Assembly (NCBI GenBank): GCA_963457665.1
Contig: OY735233.1
Span: 43,192,892-43,256,891 of the forward strand
DNA: 64,000 bases
Reading direction: 5' to 3'
From: Thysanoteuthis rhombus
Lineage: Eukaryota; Mollusca; Cephalopoda; Oegopsida; Thysanoteuthidae
Positions within the stretch are counted from its first letter, which is position 1. Each line of letters starts with the position of its first letter. A program made the position numbers and the translations under genes. Shown here piece by piece: positions 46,932 to 58,318 of this stretch. The notes beneath the pieces were generated by a model. That model had not been told where the DNA came from. It made no database searches and saw only the letters and a program-made list of their open reading frames with translations.

Positions 46932-47591
46932 TGTGTAAATCCGTACCGGTAGATGTCATCTTTGTTCTGGATTCTTCAGATAGTGTCAAGCAAAACGACG
47001 TTCAGAACTACATCAAGTTCTTAACCAATTTTGTGAAGCACGCCAAGATCGGCCCTCAAAACATCCAGGTCGGTCTCTTCCTCTTTGCCGATGACTCGTC
47101 TCTCGTGATTAAGCTTAGCGATTTAAACGATAAAGAACAACTATTGCAACGAATCCAAGGCCTAAAACGTATCCATGGTGGAACATACACTGACAAAGCC
47201 CTAGAAGATGTACGCACCCATGGTTTTGCCGCAGCAAACGGTGGACGGGGCAAGAAGGCCAAACAGGTAGCCATTGTCATTACAGACGGAGAATCTTTGC
47301 TACCGAAAAAAACCAAAGCTGCTGCCCAAGCCCTCAGAGCGATGAACGTACAAGTATTTGCTATCGGCGTGGGGAAAGAGAACATTGGAGAGCTTCGTGA
47401 TATAAGTAGTGATAGCAATCATCTGTACGAGGTGTCTGACTCTGGAAGTCTGTCCAGTATTGAACATCAACTGTTCAAAAAAATATGCCATAATAAGTCA
47501 ATAGATGAGGGTCTAAGTACCCCATCAAGTGGAGGAAGAAATACTGGGGTTGGTAGCACTGGTGTAAGCATTACTACCCCACCAATCATTG
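46932..47591 (+). CDS. Right-locus vWA exon with Gly/Ser/Thr-rich tail, copy 1
   Basis: 660 nt, class 1-1. The N-terminal Cys (VCKSVPVD) is followed by MIDAS (VIFVLDSSDS), VGLFLFADD, the loop HGGTYTDKALEDV, AIVITDGES, VFAIGVGK and the closing Cys (KICHNK). A tail of about 35 residues rich in Gly, Ser and Thr (STPSSGGRNTG, STGVSITT) follows, which looks like a flexible, possibly O-glycosylated linker. Acceptor TTTTTCAG ends at 46931 and donor GTAAGT starts at 47592. Its near twin is 56876-57508. The reverse-strand frames over it are shadows. Confidence 0.93.
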
Positions 47592-47817
47592 GTAAGTAGC
47601 AATGTTTTTTCTTATCTTTAATCAATATTATAATGATCTGATATCTGTTTGTGGGTGGGTTGTGTGTTACCGTAATACAACAAAAACGGCACATTGTGGC
47701 GAGATCTTTTTTGAGCAATACACATTAAATGCTCTACCTAAAGTAATTGAACGTCCCATATAGAAACCATTAGACAGTACAGTGTATTACAAAAAACAAA
47801 AAAACAAAAAACAAAAC

Positions 47818-48065
47818 AGGAATCCGACACCGTAGAAACCATTAAGCATCTCAAATCGCAATGGGCTGGTCATGTTGCAAGGATGGCAGACAACCGATGG
47901 ATATCACGACTCACATCATAGATCCCGGAAGATCAAATGCGATACCGAGGTCGACAGAATATGAGATGGTGAGGCGAAGTGGATAGATTCAGAAAATATT
48001 GGTTGCGCAACGCCCACGATAGAGAGATGTGGCGAATCCTTGGGAAGGTCTATGTCCAACGACGT
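47818..48065 (+). mobile_element. RTE-like retrotransposon, 3' fragment
   Basis: The codons of ETIKHLKSQWAGHVARMADNRW, read from GAAACCATTAAGCATCTC on, run to TATGTCCAACGACG, where the end is lost before the tail. It carries stops and changes and is 5'-truncated. Confidence 0.85.
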
Positions 48066-49429
48066 CGATTCCCGTTAAAGCAACGTAAATTATTTCTAAT
48101 CTTTCTTATCACCAAACATTTTTATTCATTTACTTAGAATTTAATTTTTCAATTTGAAATAATAGATCAACCAAGCCTCCTGAGGGTAAAATTCCTCATC
48201 TGCGCTGCTTCGATGTTTAAAACAATGCAGATCTAAAAGGAAATTTTGACGATTCAACTTATTCAAAAGAATAACAATGTAATTCAGATTCATGTAAATA
48301 CTTCTTTTTTTCTTTCATTAATTGTCTTCTTTTAAAAAAAAAAACTATACGCCACATTTAGCACCGAATGAGCAGGGGTGTGAAATTTATTACAATTTCA
48401 GCCATAAACTTTCATAGAACGAATGTGAAGGTTGATAAGTGATAGTTTAGGATACTTGTTGACTCTCCATCAATTCTTTTTGAAAGCAAAACGATGATTG
48501 ATAATATATATATATATATATATAATTATGATGAGGGAAAAGATTCGCTACACAGACACATTTATAATTCTTTCCTATTTGGGCTTCTTCAGATGAATTA
48601 TTCGGTTTATTTTGGACCCCTATTTAGATCATTTTGGGGGGTTGTACTTTTCAACGATTCAGGATCTTCCTCTTATTCTATTTATATTTCTTTTTCTTTT
48701 TCTTTTTCACCGTTTAGTGGTTGGTCATTGCTTGTCATGTTTTTCTGTTTTATTTTGTGGCGATACTGTGCTTGTTGGTGGTTATGAAGTATGAATTAGC
48801 ACGAGATAACATACGCATTTTCTTTATCAGTATGTTGTTAAATCATCAGCTTTTTTTTTAATATGTTTCCCCCCGAGAGTATTTTACTCTCGCTTAAATG
48901 TATTTCCTAGTGTTAGGGTTCACTTTTACATGACCTTAGTTGTTAGTTTAAATATTTTAGATTTAGTCTGTTTGTATATGTCTAAGATAAATATGGTGAT
49001 TGGATTGTTCTTTAAAATCGCTGGAGGTATGATATGATGATAATGTTAATAGAAATAACGAGGGGAATAAGATAAGGTGGCTATTTTTTGTATACCTATA
49101 TATGAAGTGTTAAATTATATTTTTCTATAGAGACTTGGAGCAGTGTCGACACTTTGATGCTACTTCATTTTTTCTATTTAATACGTCTGTTTTTTGTTCT
49201 CTTGGCAAAAGTGAGGATTTCAAATTTTTCCATTTAAGCATATGTTTCAGTTTTGGGTGCAAGAATTAAAGAAGCGAATTGATAAGTACTGTGCTTGCGT
49301 TGTGTCGACAAAAATGGGATAAGTGAAATAATTGCAGTGTTTGCATTGAGTAGCAATAAAGCGCTTGCAGATTCTCACATCGATGGAGATCAGTGACAAA
49401 TGACGATTTATATATAGTCACGGTCAAAG

Positions 49430-49645
49430 AATGGAAACTACACCTGCCGTGAGGTTAGAGAGAAGGAAAGGAAGAGAACGGGAGGAAGTAACCGACTAAG
49501 AAAGCCGGGACAAATGAGCGAGTGAGCACGTGCGTTCCGAGCTTTTATAGGGAGAATACGGAGGAAGTGTCGTTCTGTATACCAAGCTAAATTTATGGTT
49601 TTGTATCTAAAGTTTGTACTTAATTCATTTTCATTTTTAATGCTT
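49430..49645 (+). repeat. Dispersed repeat family D, copy 2
   Basis: Direct relative of 5110-5340 (GAAGTAACCGACTAAGAAAGCC, GAGCGAGTGAGCACG, ACCAAGCTAAAT). Non-coding. Confidence 0.55.
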
Positions 49646-50584
49646 ATCAAAAAAAAAAAAAAATAAACGAACAAAATAAAAGAATTTGGAGCATCTGTGT
49701 ATCTATTTTATGGTGATAAATTTTTTAAAAAAATTTACGCATGCGCATTCATAAAAATGCGACCATTAAATAATTTCATGGATCATTTTTAAATTCAAAA
49801 GCAATGTTAATATCAAGATATACATTAAAAGGTATGATATCGGTTTCATTCCTATTTATTCATTTAATTAGATAAGAAAATTATTTTAAAGAAAAAAATT
49901 CTCGTCTTACAAGAAAAAAATTATTATTATTAACTTTTCCGGTTTCTCATACTTTGGTATGTTTTCAATGTAAGTTCACCTTTCTTAAAAAACAAAAAAC
50001 GTAGTTTTCTTTAACGTAGAAACGTACGTGAATGATCTTCCTTAGCAAATATCATTGATGGCTTAAAATACTGAAAATGACACGGGTACTTTTGCCGAAG
50101 CTATCCAGTTTTTCATACTCGGCTAGATATTAAAACACCACCTCTGCTCTAAGATTGAAATAAAATTTCTATCAGCAGGTGAATCACGACTATGAATTAT
50201 ATGACCATTTTAAAGTGAGTTTGAATTGTAGATCAGACTTCGTCATAAAATAATATTTTGGGGGTCGATTTCAAAAACTAACGAGCTAAAACCTACTCAT
50301 GTCTCATGGGAGTATCCACAGAAAATTTCTTGGGGTTATGTTGAGTGGCTTTTTCGCGGTAGGCTGTCGCTGACGGACAAACATTTGAAGAAGAAATTAT
50401 CGTACGTATCGCTGGAGATTGATTAATAAGTCAAATTTCGAGTCAATCCCCACGAAAGATTTCACGAAGTATTTGATTTTTTGTGCTCTTAATTTTTTTT
50501 CACTGACTTTAGTGGAAGTTTCCGTTGTCACAGATGGTTTGTAGGAGATATCTTTAACGGAAGTATTGTAACTTCTATTTCTTT

Positions 50585-51565
50585 CCATTCACCCTCAAGT
50601 GTTTATTACACATTTTCATTCACCTTCAAGTCTTCATTAAACAATTTCATTCACTCTCAAATCTTTTTTTTTTACAAAATTTCATTCACGCTTAAATCTT
50701 CATTACAGGATTTCATTCACCCTCCAGTTTTTATTACAAATTTAATTCGAACTCAATTCTTCATTATACAATTTCATTCACCCTCAAGTCTTTTTTGCAA
50801 AATTTCATTCGCACTTAAGTCTTTATTATACCATCAATTTCACCCTCAAGTATTCATTACAAAATTTCTTTTGCCGTCAAGTTTTTATTTCAAAATTTCA
50901 TTCACCCTCAAGTATTCATAACAAAATTTTATTCACCCTCAATTTTTCATTACGAAATTTCATTCATTCTAAAGTCTTTTGCCCAAAATTTCATTCACTC
51001 TAAGTCTTTATCACAAAATTTCATTCCCCCCCCAAGTTGTTTTTACAAAATTTCATTCGGCCTCAAGTCTTTACTATACGATCTCATTCACCCTCAAATC
51101 TTTATTACAAAAATTCATTCACCGCCAAGTTTTCATCACTGATTTCATCCACCCTCAACGCTTCATTACAAAATTTCATTCATCGTCAATTCTTCATTGC
51201 ACGCATCTTTATTTTACAATTTCATTCATCTTCTAGTCTTCATTACAAAATTTCATTCGCCCTTGAGGCTTTTTGTAAAATTTCATTCATAATTAAGTTT
51301 TTATTACAAAATTTCATTCACCTTCAAGTCTTTATTACAAAATTTTATTGACCCTAGAATCATTTTTGCAAAATTTCATTCACCCTCAAGTCTTGATTGC
51401 AAAAATTCATCCACCCTAATGTCTTTTTTGCAAAATTTCATTCACTTTTAAGTGTTTATTACAAAATTTCATTCACCCTAATGCCTTTTTTACAAAATTT
51501 CATTCACTCTCAAGTCTTCATTACAAAATTTCATTCACCTTCAAGTATTCTTTCGAAAATGAATT
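50585..51565. repeat. 31-bp minisatellite, about 30 copies
   Basis: The unit is close to TTCATTCACCCTCAAGTCTT followed by TATTACAAAAT, 31 bp in all. It recurs head to tail with scattered substitutions and small indels over nearly 1 kb. As 31 is not a multiple of 3, the frames across it (QNFIH, ITKFHS) rotate through three phases each 93 bp and are by-products. No unique spacers separate the units. Confidence 0.93.
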
Positions 51566-52035
51566 CATCCTTGACGGAATTTATTCATATTTCCATAATT
51601 TTCATCCTATTCTCTCTTGTATATAATTTTGTACATAATCCATCTTGTACAATTGGGTAGAAGATATTTTACATTACGATAATAGAGAAAGACAATGCGG
51701 AAACCAAGTTTTTGCAGTAATCCTTTATTCTTGTGATATGTTTTGACAATCATTATCACACTGAATGGAATGAAAATATAAAAGAATGGGCTCGGATAGA
51801 TTGGGGGTTTGACGTGGATGATACTGGGTTCGGAGACTAGTGGGCGTGATCATATTCGTAAGGAGACTTGTCTCTAAGTTTGAAGCCCTGGTTTGTATAA
51901 GCGGGACTAAAGTGTGGCGAAGGAGTGCAGATTTATGATCATCACCCGCGACTTAGTATCCAAACCCCTCATCACCCCTTACAGATTCCCCCCTCCATCC
52001 AATTCCACCCTTTGGTATGTTCATTTCATTCAATT

Positions 52036-52456
52036 TGTCTTTGTGACGGTATTCGTTACCAGGTCCCAAATTGGTCATGCGAGCCGAACGACTTCAAAGA
52101 CAGGATTATTGCAAAAGCTTAAAAACATCCAACGAGACCAGGGAAATACGCGGACAGAACCCTGGCTGGTGTTAGAATGCTTGCTTTTTCGTCTGCAAAT
52201 GGCGGTTGTTGGTCAGGAGCAAAACAAGTGATAATCGTCTTTACGGACGGGGGCTCCGTGATCCCAAAGGCGACACACTTAACTCTTTAAACGTCGAGAT
52301 TTATGCCGCTGGGATTGGGGAAAATGGTCGATGTTGAGGAGCTACACATTATCGGCTGCAATCTCAACAACGTTTTTACTATCCCTGATTTTGACGGTCT
52401 AAAAAAGATCAAAGGAAAAAATTCTGACGAAAATTTGTGTTCCACAAAACAGTGAC
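52036..52456 (+). pseudogene. Wrecked copy of the tandem-type vWA exon
   Basis: Recognisable pieces in order are TVFVTRSQIG, LQKLKNIQRDQGNT, RMLAFSSANGG, IVFTDGGS, and later IPDFDGLKKI. Strand 1 with DxSxS is missing, the FADKSNF loop is deleted, and there are several frameshifts and stops. The closest relatives are the exons in the 35-45-kb tandem units (same RDQGNT and PDF(E/D)GLK). It lies 6 kb past the array and is clearly dead. Confidence 0.85.
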
Positions 52457-52639
52457 AACGCAGAGCCCCATAGATAAAGTTTTCAATTCATACATACGTC
52501 AGGTTTATTCAGATTGGGCACTCCTTTTCCCGAACTCCAAGAACCGAAATGTTAAAAAATCCGAAACGTTTTCAAAGCTAATTTTTGTTATGTTCTGAAC
52601 CTGGAAAATACCAGCAAGCAATAGCCATGAAATAAAATC

Positions 52640-52644
52640 ATCAT

Positions 52645-52676
<32 letters not shown>

Positions 52677-52980
52677 TCATCATCAGTCTTTTATCGTCCG
52701 TCGTTGCACATAGAACTGCCCCAGGATTCTCTATCATGGGCGTCACAGAGCCAGTATTTTCTGAATCTGTCTAGTTCATCTATCCATCTTGTAATCTGTC
52801 AGCCTCGGTTTCTCATGTGATATCTGGGGATCCATGTTGTGAGTCGTGACGTCGATCGGTTATCTGCCATTCTGGCAACATGGCCTGCCCATTGCTATTT
52901 GAGTTTTTTAAAATAGTTTCTATGATGTCTCTGACTCCCGTTTTCTTCCTGATATATTGTGTCCTCTTATGTAAGAACTT
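52640..52980 (-). mobile_element. RTE-like retrotransposon, 3' fragment with CAT/CAG tail
   Basis: The tail (52640-52685) reads CATCATCATCATCAGCAGCAG and on to CATCATCATCAG. The body follows to the codons of KTGVRDII (ACTCCCGTTTTCTTCC). It is 5'-truncated and carries a small deletion in the body. Confidence 0.85.
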
Positions 52981-53439
52981 TTTACAAAAAAACAACGACT
53001 GTTTTTTACACGGTCTTATTGATGGAAGACAAATACTCGTTAGTAAAGCCGAGATTACTCCTCCCACATTACAAACCCCATCCCAAATATCTCTCATCAT
53101 GTATATGTAAATATTCCGAAATCCAAAAAATACCGGATAAGGGATACTCAACATGGATGTCGCTAATTAAAAATTGTAGATAATGTTATCAAACGGTTAT
53201 TTTTATCAAAATTAGTGGGTCCTAAATATTCTATTTACTTTGAATTTCATTTACGCATTATTTACTCGAGTCCAGTGTGATCTCGAATATATTGCAATCT
53301 GTTGTTCTTCTAGCTAAAAACCAGTAATCCATTCACATACATTATCATTTTTTACATTTGGGTATGACTCTACCCCAACTCTGATTTTGGCCCTTATTTT
53401 CTTTATCAAATTTCTCGCATCATAGACAAATAAATACTG

Positions 53440-53735
53440 TATCCATTCAGTCGTGTCTCTCCAACCAGATTAAATCATGTCCGTCTCTCTGTCCAAATTA
53501 AATCGTGTCTATTTGCCTGTCCACATTCAGTCGTGCGTGTCTACCAGTTCCCATTAAATCGAGTCCGTCTGACAGTCCACACTGAATCACGTCTGTCAGC
53601 ATGTCGAAATTAAATAGTCTGTCTACCAGTCCACTTTAAATCATGTCCGTCTGCTAGTCCACACTGATTTGGGTCTGTCTGCTTGTCGAAATTAAATCTT
53701 GTACGTCTGTCTGTCCACATCCAGTCGTGTCCACA
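53440..53735. repeat. 28-bp minisatellite, about 10 copies
   Basis: The unit is near ATTAAATC(A/G)TGTCCGTCTG followed by CCTGTCCAC. It alternates between an ATTAAATC form and an ATTCAGTC/ACTGAATC form, so a two-unit higher order may exist. Non-coding. Confidence 0.85.
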
Positions 53736-54115
53736 CAACATCTCCAATTCTCTCTGAATTTCAAAGATATATTGTTGAAAGGTAGGCCATGGCCAAGGAA
53801 GAATGAATTAAATTTTGGGGCGGACCCGAGTTTTGTTTTGATGGAGACACATTGTGCAGCAGACAGCAGCCATAATGTATACGTATCCACCCTTATATGT
53901 CTGCTTTTCCACAGAATATCTCCAAGAGATTTCAGCAAATTTCAAAGACATTTTGTGGAAAGGTGGGCCAGAAACTAGACAAGAATTGATTACATTTTCG
54001 TATGGATCCAGATTTTTTTTACAGTTACCTCCCAGCATCTTGACTATATGTTCATGCAATATCTCAAAAGTTCTCAATGAATTTCAATGCCATTTTGTGG
54101 AAGGGTTGGCCATGA
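53735..54115. repeat. Three diverged copies of a 140-180-bp unit
   Basis: ATATCTC(C)AA, TGAATTTCAA…CATTTTGTGGAAAGGT(T)GGCCATGAG and ATTAAATTTTGG…GGATCCAG recur in order near 53739, 53918 and 54060. The short frames over them are repeats of each other and not a gene. Confidence 0.7.
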
Positions 54116-54163
54116 GTTGAAAAATAATTGATTCAATTTTGGAGTGAATCCAGGAATTTATTT

Positions 54164-54213
<50 letters not shown>

Positions 54214-55094
54214 TGAGATAAACAATAGTTGGAAATACAGAAATTCTAAACACTGTTATCTCCCCTTCATCGTAGCTATATATCAACCGTTTTTTATTCA
54301 GTTTTTAATAAGTATATGGAGTTGGCAAAAACAAGTGCTCCCTGAGTGTTTTTCGTTAGTTTATTTAACCCCCCCCCCCAATTTTTAAACTTCTGTGATT
54401 TGTACATTGTTCATCTATATTCAAGGTCATATAAGGACAGTTGATATCGAACGATGATGAAACATACTGATGAAATTTGTGCTGGAAAATAATAAAAAAT
54501 GTAATTTCATGCATAGTTTCCTCTATGTGTGCGCAAACACACTTTGTAACTAAAGCACAAAGGGAATCAATGTGTGCACAAAAAAAAATTTTCTGAGAAG
54601 TTAGATGGCCCCAACAAAATAGTAGAAACCGCCACATAATTCTATAGTAGAACAACATTTTGACAAGATTCTTGTGTGCATTGACAAATAAAAAGTAGAG
54701 GGAATATCGAAACACCAGGAAGCAGAGGTCCCAAATTAATCGACCCCCCCCCCAAAGTATGTTACTTAAAAGTATCTCGTACGTACATGAAGGGTTAACA
54801 TGATCTATACTTTTCAGATGTCCGAAAATTGCTTATTAGTCAAACTGACTGTTTGTCAAAAAGTCTTCAAAAAATAAATTTTCACAGATAAGACGCGGTA
54901 TCACTTTATGAAAGTATATAGTTTATTGACAGCTCACAAACGCACTGTGTCTATTTTCCGTTACTTCACACGTTGAAGAAAAATTACCACAGCCATGACA
55001 ATTATAACTATTATTCTTGATTTTTTGGGGAGTTGTTAGACATGAAATGTTATTTTTAGATGCGTGCACCCATTGCAGCGATAGCTGTCACTAT

Positions 55095-55410
55095 CTGACT
55101 GGCTGTCAAATCGACATAGCAAACTCCTCACGCCATCACGATTTATTTCACTCATACTCCTTCTATAAAAAAAAAAAAAAACAGCATTTATCTAATGTTG
55201 CTGTAGTGACAATTCATTATTACGTCATCAGAATACCGAGTTCTATTTTACTGCGTCAGGAGACAAACATGCGTCATTTGCATAAATAATATTCTATTTT
55301 ACTATGATATTAGCGTTAAGTGAGTATGCTTTCGGAGGAAAAGGTATGGGCTTCTAAATGAAAAGACTTGTAAAGGCAGTAAAGATTGAACTAGGGCATC
55401 TATTGTCTTA
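55095..55410 (+). repeat. Dispersed repeat family J, copy 2
   Basis: Direct relative of 24050-24400, with an A-run of 15 near 55168 in place of the AATAAATC area. Confidence 0.5.
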
Positions 55411-55437
55411 CTATGATGGTAAGATAAAGTGTGAGAC

Positions 55438-55645
55438 ATCATCATCATCATCATCACCAGTCTTTTAACGTCCGTCGTTGGACATAGACCTTCCTCAGGA
55501 TTCGCCCCAATTCTCTATCGTGGGCGTCGCTGAGCCAGTATCTTCTAAATCTGTCTAATTCATGTCTCTATCTTGTATTCTGTCGGCCTCGGCTTTGCAT
55601 GCGATCTCTGGGGATCCATATTGTGAGTCTTGACAACATAAAGGG
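55438..55645 (-). mobile_element. RTE-like retrotransposon, 3' fragment
   Basis: (CAT)n tail, CAGTCTTTTAACGTCCGTCG and the reverse complement of the tail domain to about GTGAGTC. 5'-truncated. Confidence 0.85.
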
Positions 55646-56875
55646 TAGAAGTTTGATCAAAATATGACATATTTAAAGCCATACCCCTTTTTTCCCAACG
55701 TCCCTCAAATGATAATATCCCGCCTCTGTAAAGATGTTTTAGTCATTATGGATGATATGGTCAGACTATTTTTCTCGTCTTCGTTGAAATTTCTACAACG
55801 TCTTGGCTGTATATCCTCCGTCTTTCGTCGGGTGTTGTTGGTTTGAGAATGTGGAAATTCCGTTAAAGCACGATTCATAGCTTCCTCAACATTGAACCTT
55901 TTCACGAATGTATTTTCGGACAGTTGCCCTCATCTCGGCTCTTATGAACGAAGTTTCAACCGTTGCAACCTACAGCCTTCTTCGGCTGGGTGTCCGGGGG
56001 TGGGGTTCGAGTTGCCGAAGCGTCATCGAAGCTTGGGGACGGAATCCACGGTAGTGCCGTGGTCTGCATCGTCTCAATCCATCTTTTCAATCAAATCATC
56101 TTTTCGTCAGGTGCCACGAACTTGACTCCAATATATTTGGCACTGTTCCAAGTGAGCCTATTATTATTTGCGCTATGCTGACCTTCAAATTCTCTTTCAG
56201 CTCCCGGGTCAAGTCCTTTGGCACAGTTTTGAAGGCTCCAACCATTGTCATCTTCATGCTCTACAACTTCTTCGGCTCTGTGACAAGGTCGAATGTTTTA
56301 GTCCCTCGACATTTCAACTCATTCTATCTCGATTCTATCACTCGTGACTTTGCATGTTCACACTAGATGTCTAGAGGTTGTCGGTGGAGAATGAATGACA
56401 AATTTCCACCACTTTCTCTCCGTATATCCCAGCACTGCTGTTTCAATTCTTCCTTGAAACTTTTATTATTATTAGAAACCGTCAGGCAAAAACTATCACA
56501 AAATAGTCTGCATAAGCTTCTTTTAAAAAAATGGGTTTGGTGGAGATATGTTCGTATCGCTATTCGAAAACGTCCCCAAAGGAGTTGGATAGAAGTTTAT
56601 AAGTATACTGGATATTCACTACATAATATTATAAAACAACGATGATATATGTATACATATACGAATTTCAGAAATAAATTCAGCCATTGGTTTTTTTTAA
56701 TTTCACGAGTCAATCGATAGTTCATGTCTATTTATTGCAATTTTTTTCTCTTTCATCAAATCTCACTGAATGTTGGAGGGGTTGGGATCCTCAAGCCAAG
56801 CCCCGGGACCACAAATCCCAAGTTACGCCTCTGGGTTAACGTCTCTACGTCATAATCTTTTTCTTTGTTTTTCAG

Positions 56876-57508
56876 TGTGTAAATCCGTACCGGTAGATGT
56901 CATCTTTGTTCTGGATTCTTCAGATAGTGTCAAGCAAAACGACGTTCAGATCTACATTAAGTTCTTAACCAATTTTGTGAAGCACGCCAAGATCGGCCCT
57001 CAAAACATCCAGGTCGGTCTCTTCCTCTTTGCCGATGACTCGTCTCTTGTGATTAAGCTTAGCGATTTAAACGATAAAGAACAACTATTACAACGGATCC
57101 AAGGCCTAAAACGTATCCATGGTGGAACATACACTGACAAAGCCCTAGAAGATGTACGCACCCATGGTTTTGCCGCTGCAAACGGTGGACGGGGCAAGAA
57201 GGCCAAACAGGTAGCCATTGTCATTACAGACGGAGAATCTTTGCTACCGAAAAAAACCAAAGCTGCTGCCCAAGCCCTCAGAGCGATGAACGTACAAGTA
57301 TATGCTATCGGTATTGGGAAAAAGAACATTGGAGAGCTTCGTGATATAAGTAGTGATAGCAATCATCTGTACACGGTGCCCGACTTCAAAAGTCTGTCCA
57401 GTATTGAACATGAACTGTTCAAAGAAATATGCCATAAAAAATCTGGAAATGGGGATCGAACCACCCCATCGAATGGAGGGGAGACCAATACTACCCCAAA
57501 ACCCAATC
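56876..57508 (+). CDS. Right-locus vWA exon with Gly/Ser/Thr-rich tail, copy 2
   Basis: 633 nt, class 1-1. It is near-identical to 46932-47591 over the domain (VIFVLDSSDS, GGTYTDKALEDV, AIVITDGES; Cys in VCKSVPVD and EICHKK). It differs at the end of the domain (VPDFKS for VSDSGS) and in the tail, which is shorter (TTPSNGGETNTTPKPNR). Acceptor TTTTTCAG ends at 56875; the donor GTAGGT (57509) is weaker than in the twin. The upstream frame that starts at 56770 is intronic. Confidence 0.92.
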
Positions 57509-58219
57509 GTAGGTTGCAATGTTTTTTCTTTCTCTAATTGTGAATCAATATCATTATGGTCCGATTTCAGTTTGGGGTGGCTGGTGTGTTACTGTAACAC
57601 AACCAAAACAGCAGATTGTAGCGAGATCTTCGTTGAGTGCACTCGAGAGTCTGTCTAAGGGAGATTACTCCATGTTTACTGATTCCTAATTATTTTTATT
57701 TTTCTTGCTCTCCGTGTCTATCTTTACTTTACTTTCGTTCTTTCCACGTATTTCAAATCTTTTACAATCCCTGAATGATGTAGTAATTTTTTCCTCAAAT
57801 AGAATTTATTAGTTTAAGTAGAAATCGGCTCACTGGAATTCACAATTAACACTTCATAAGCACATATTCTAATAGGCAAATTATTTAATTTAAAAAACAC
57901 CAATTCCTTTGAGCAAAAGACTCATGTAAAGATCTATTGTAATTTAAATGTAAGTATCATTTTTTTTTTTTAGATTTTTAAATTTTTGTGAAAGATTTGG
58001 ATTGTTAATACTATTATATTTTCCTATTCTTATTTATCATTTTATCTTAATTATAAGGTATTTCTAAAATTGTATGAATACGAGAATTATACTGTATTTA
58101 AAATTCATATGTGTGTACCTCTTATAAGGTATCAAGTTTGAATATACTTTTAATAATGGTATATACGACTCTTTCCTCTCTCTCTCTCCCTCTCTCTCTC
58201 TCCCTCCTCTCTCTCTCCT

Positions 58220-58318
<99 letters not shown>

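Larger units (their letters stand above)
47592..56875. other. Long intron or intergenic stretch between two twin vWA exons
   Basis: About 9.3 kb without an intact exon. It contains RTE fragments (47818-48065, 52640-52980, 55438-55645), family D (49430-49645), a 31-bp minisatellite (50585-51565), a wrecked vWA copy (52036-52456), a 28-bp minisatellite (53440-53735), a 3-copy repeat (53735-54115), a TA array (54168-54210) and family J (55095-55410). Stretches 48080-49430, 49650-50580 and 55650-56870 show nothing I can name. If one gene spans the locus, this is its longest intron; a gene boundary here is an alternative. Confidence 0.6.

Noticed and set aside
50979-51660. Frames of 85-104 codons with repeated QNFIH/ITKFHS, or a CRISPR-like array
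   Set aside because: A 31-bp minisatellite explains both. Units are contiguous without unique spacers and the host is an animal.
55892-56366. Series of short plus-strand frames (60-77 codons)
   Set aside because: Possibly a decayed mobile element, but the frames overlap without a shared motif and I could not tie them to a family.
56367-56645. 92-codon plus-strand frame with basic residues
   Set aside because: Looks like chance or repeat sequence; no domain, and no splice phase fitting the vWA gene.
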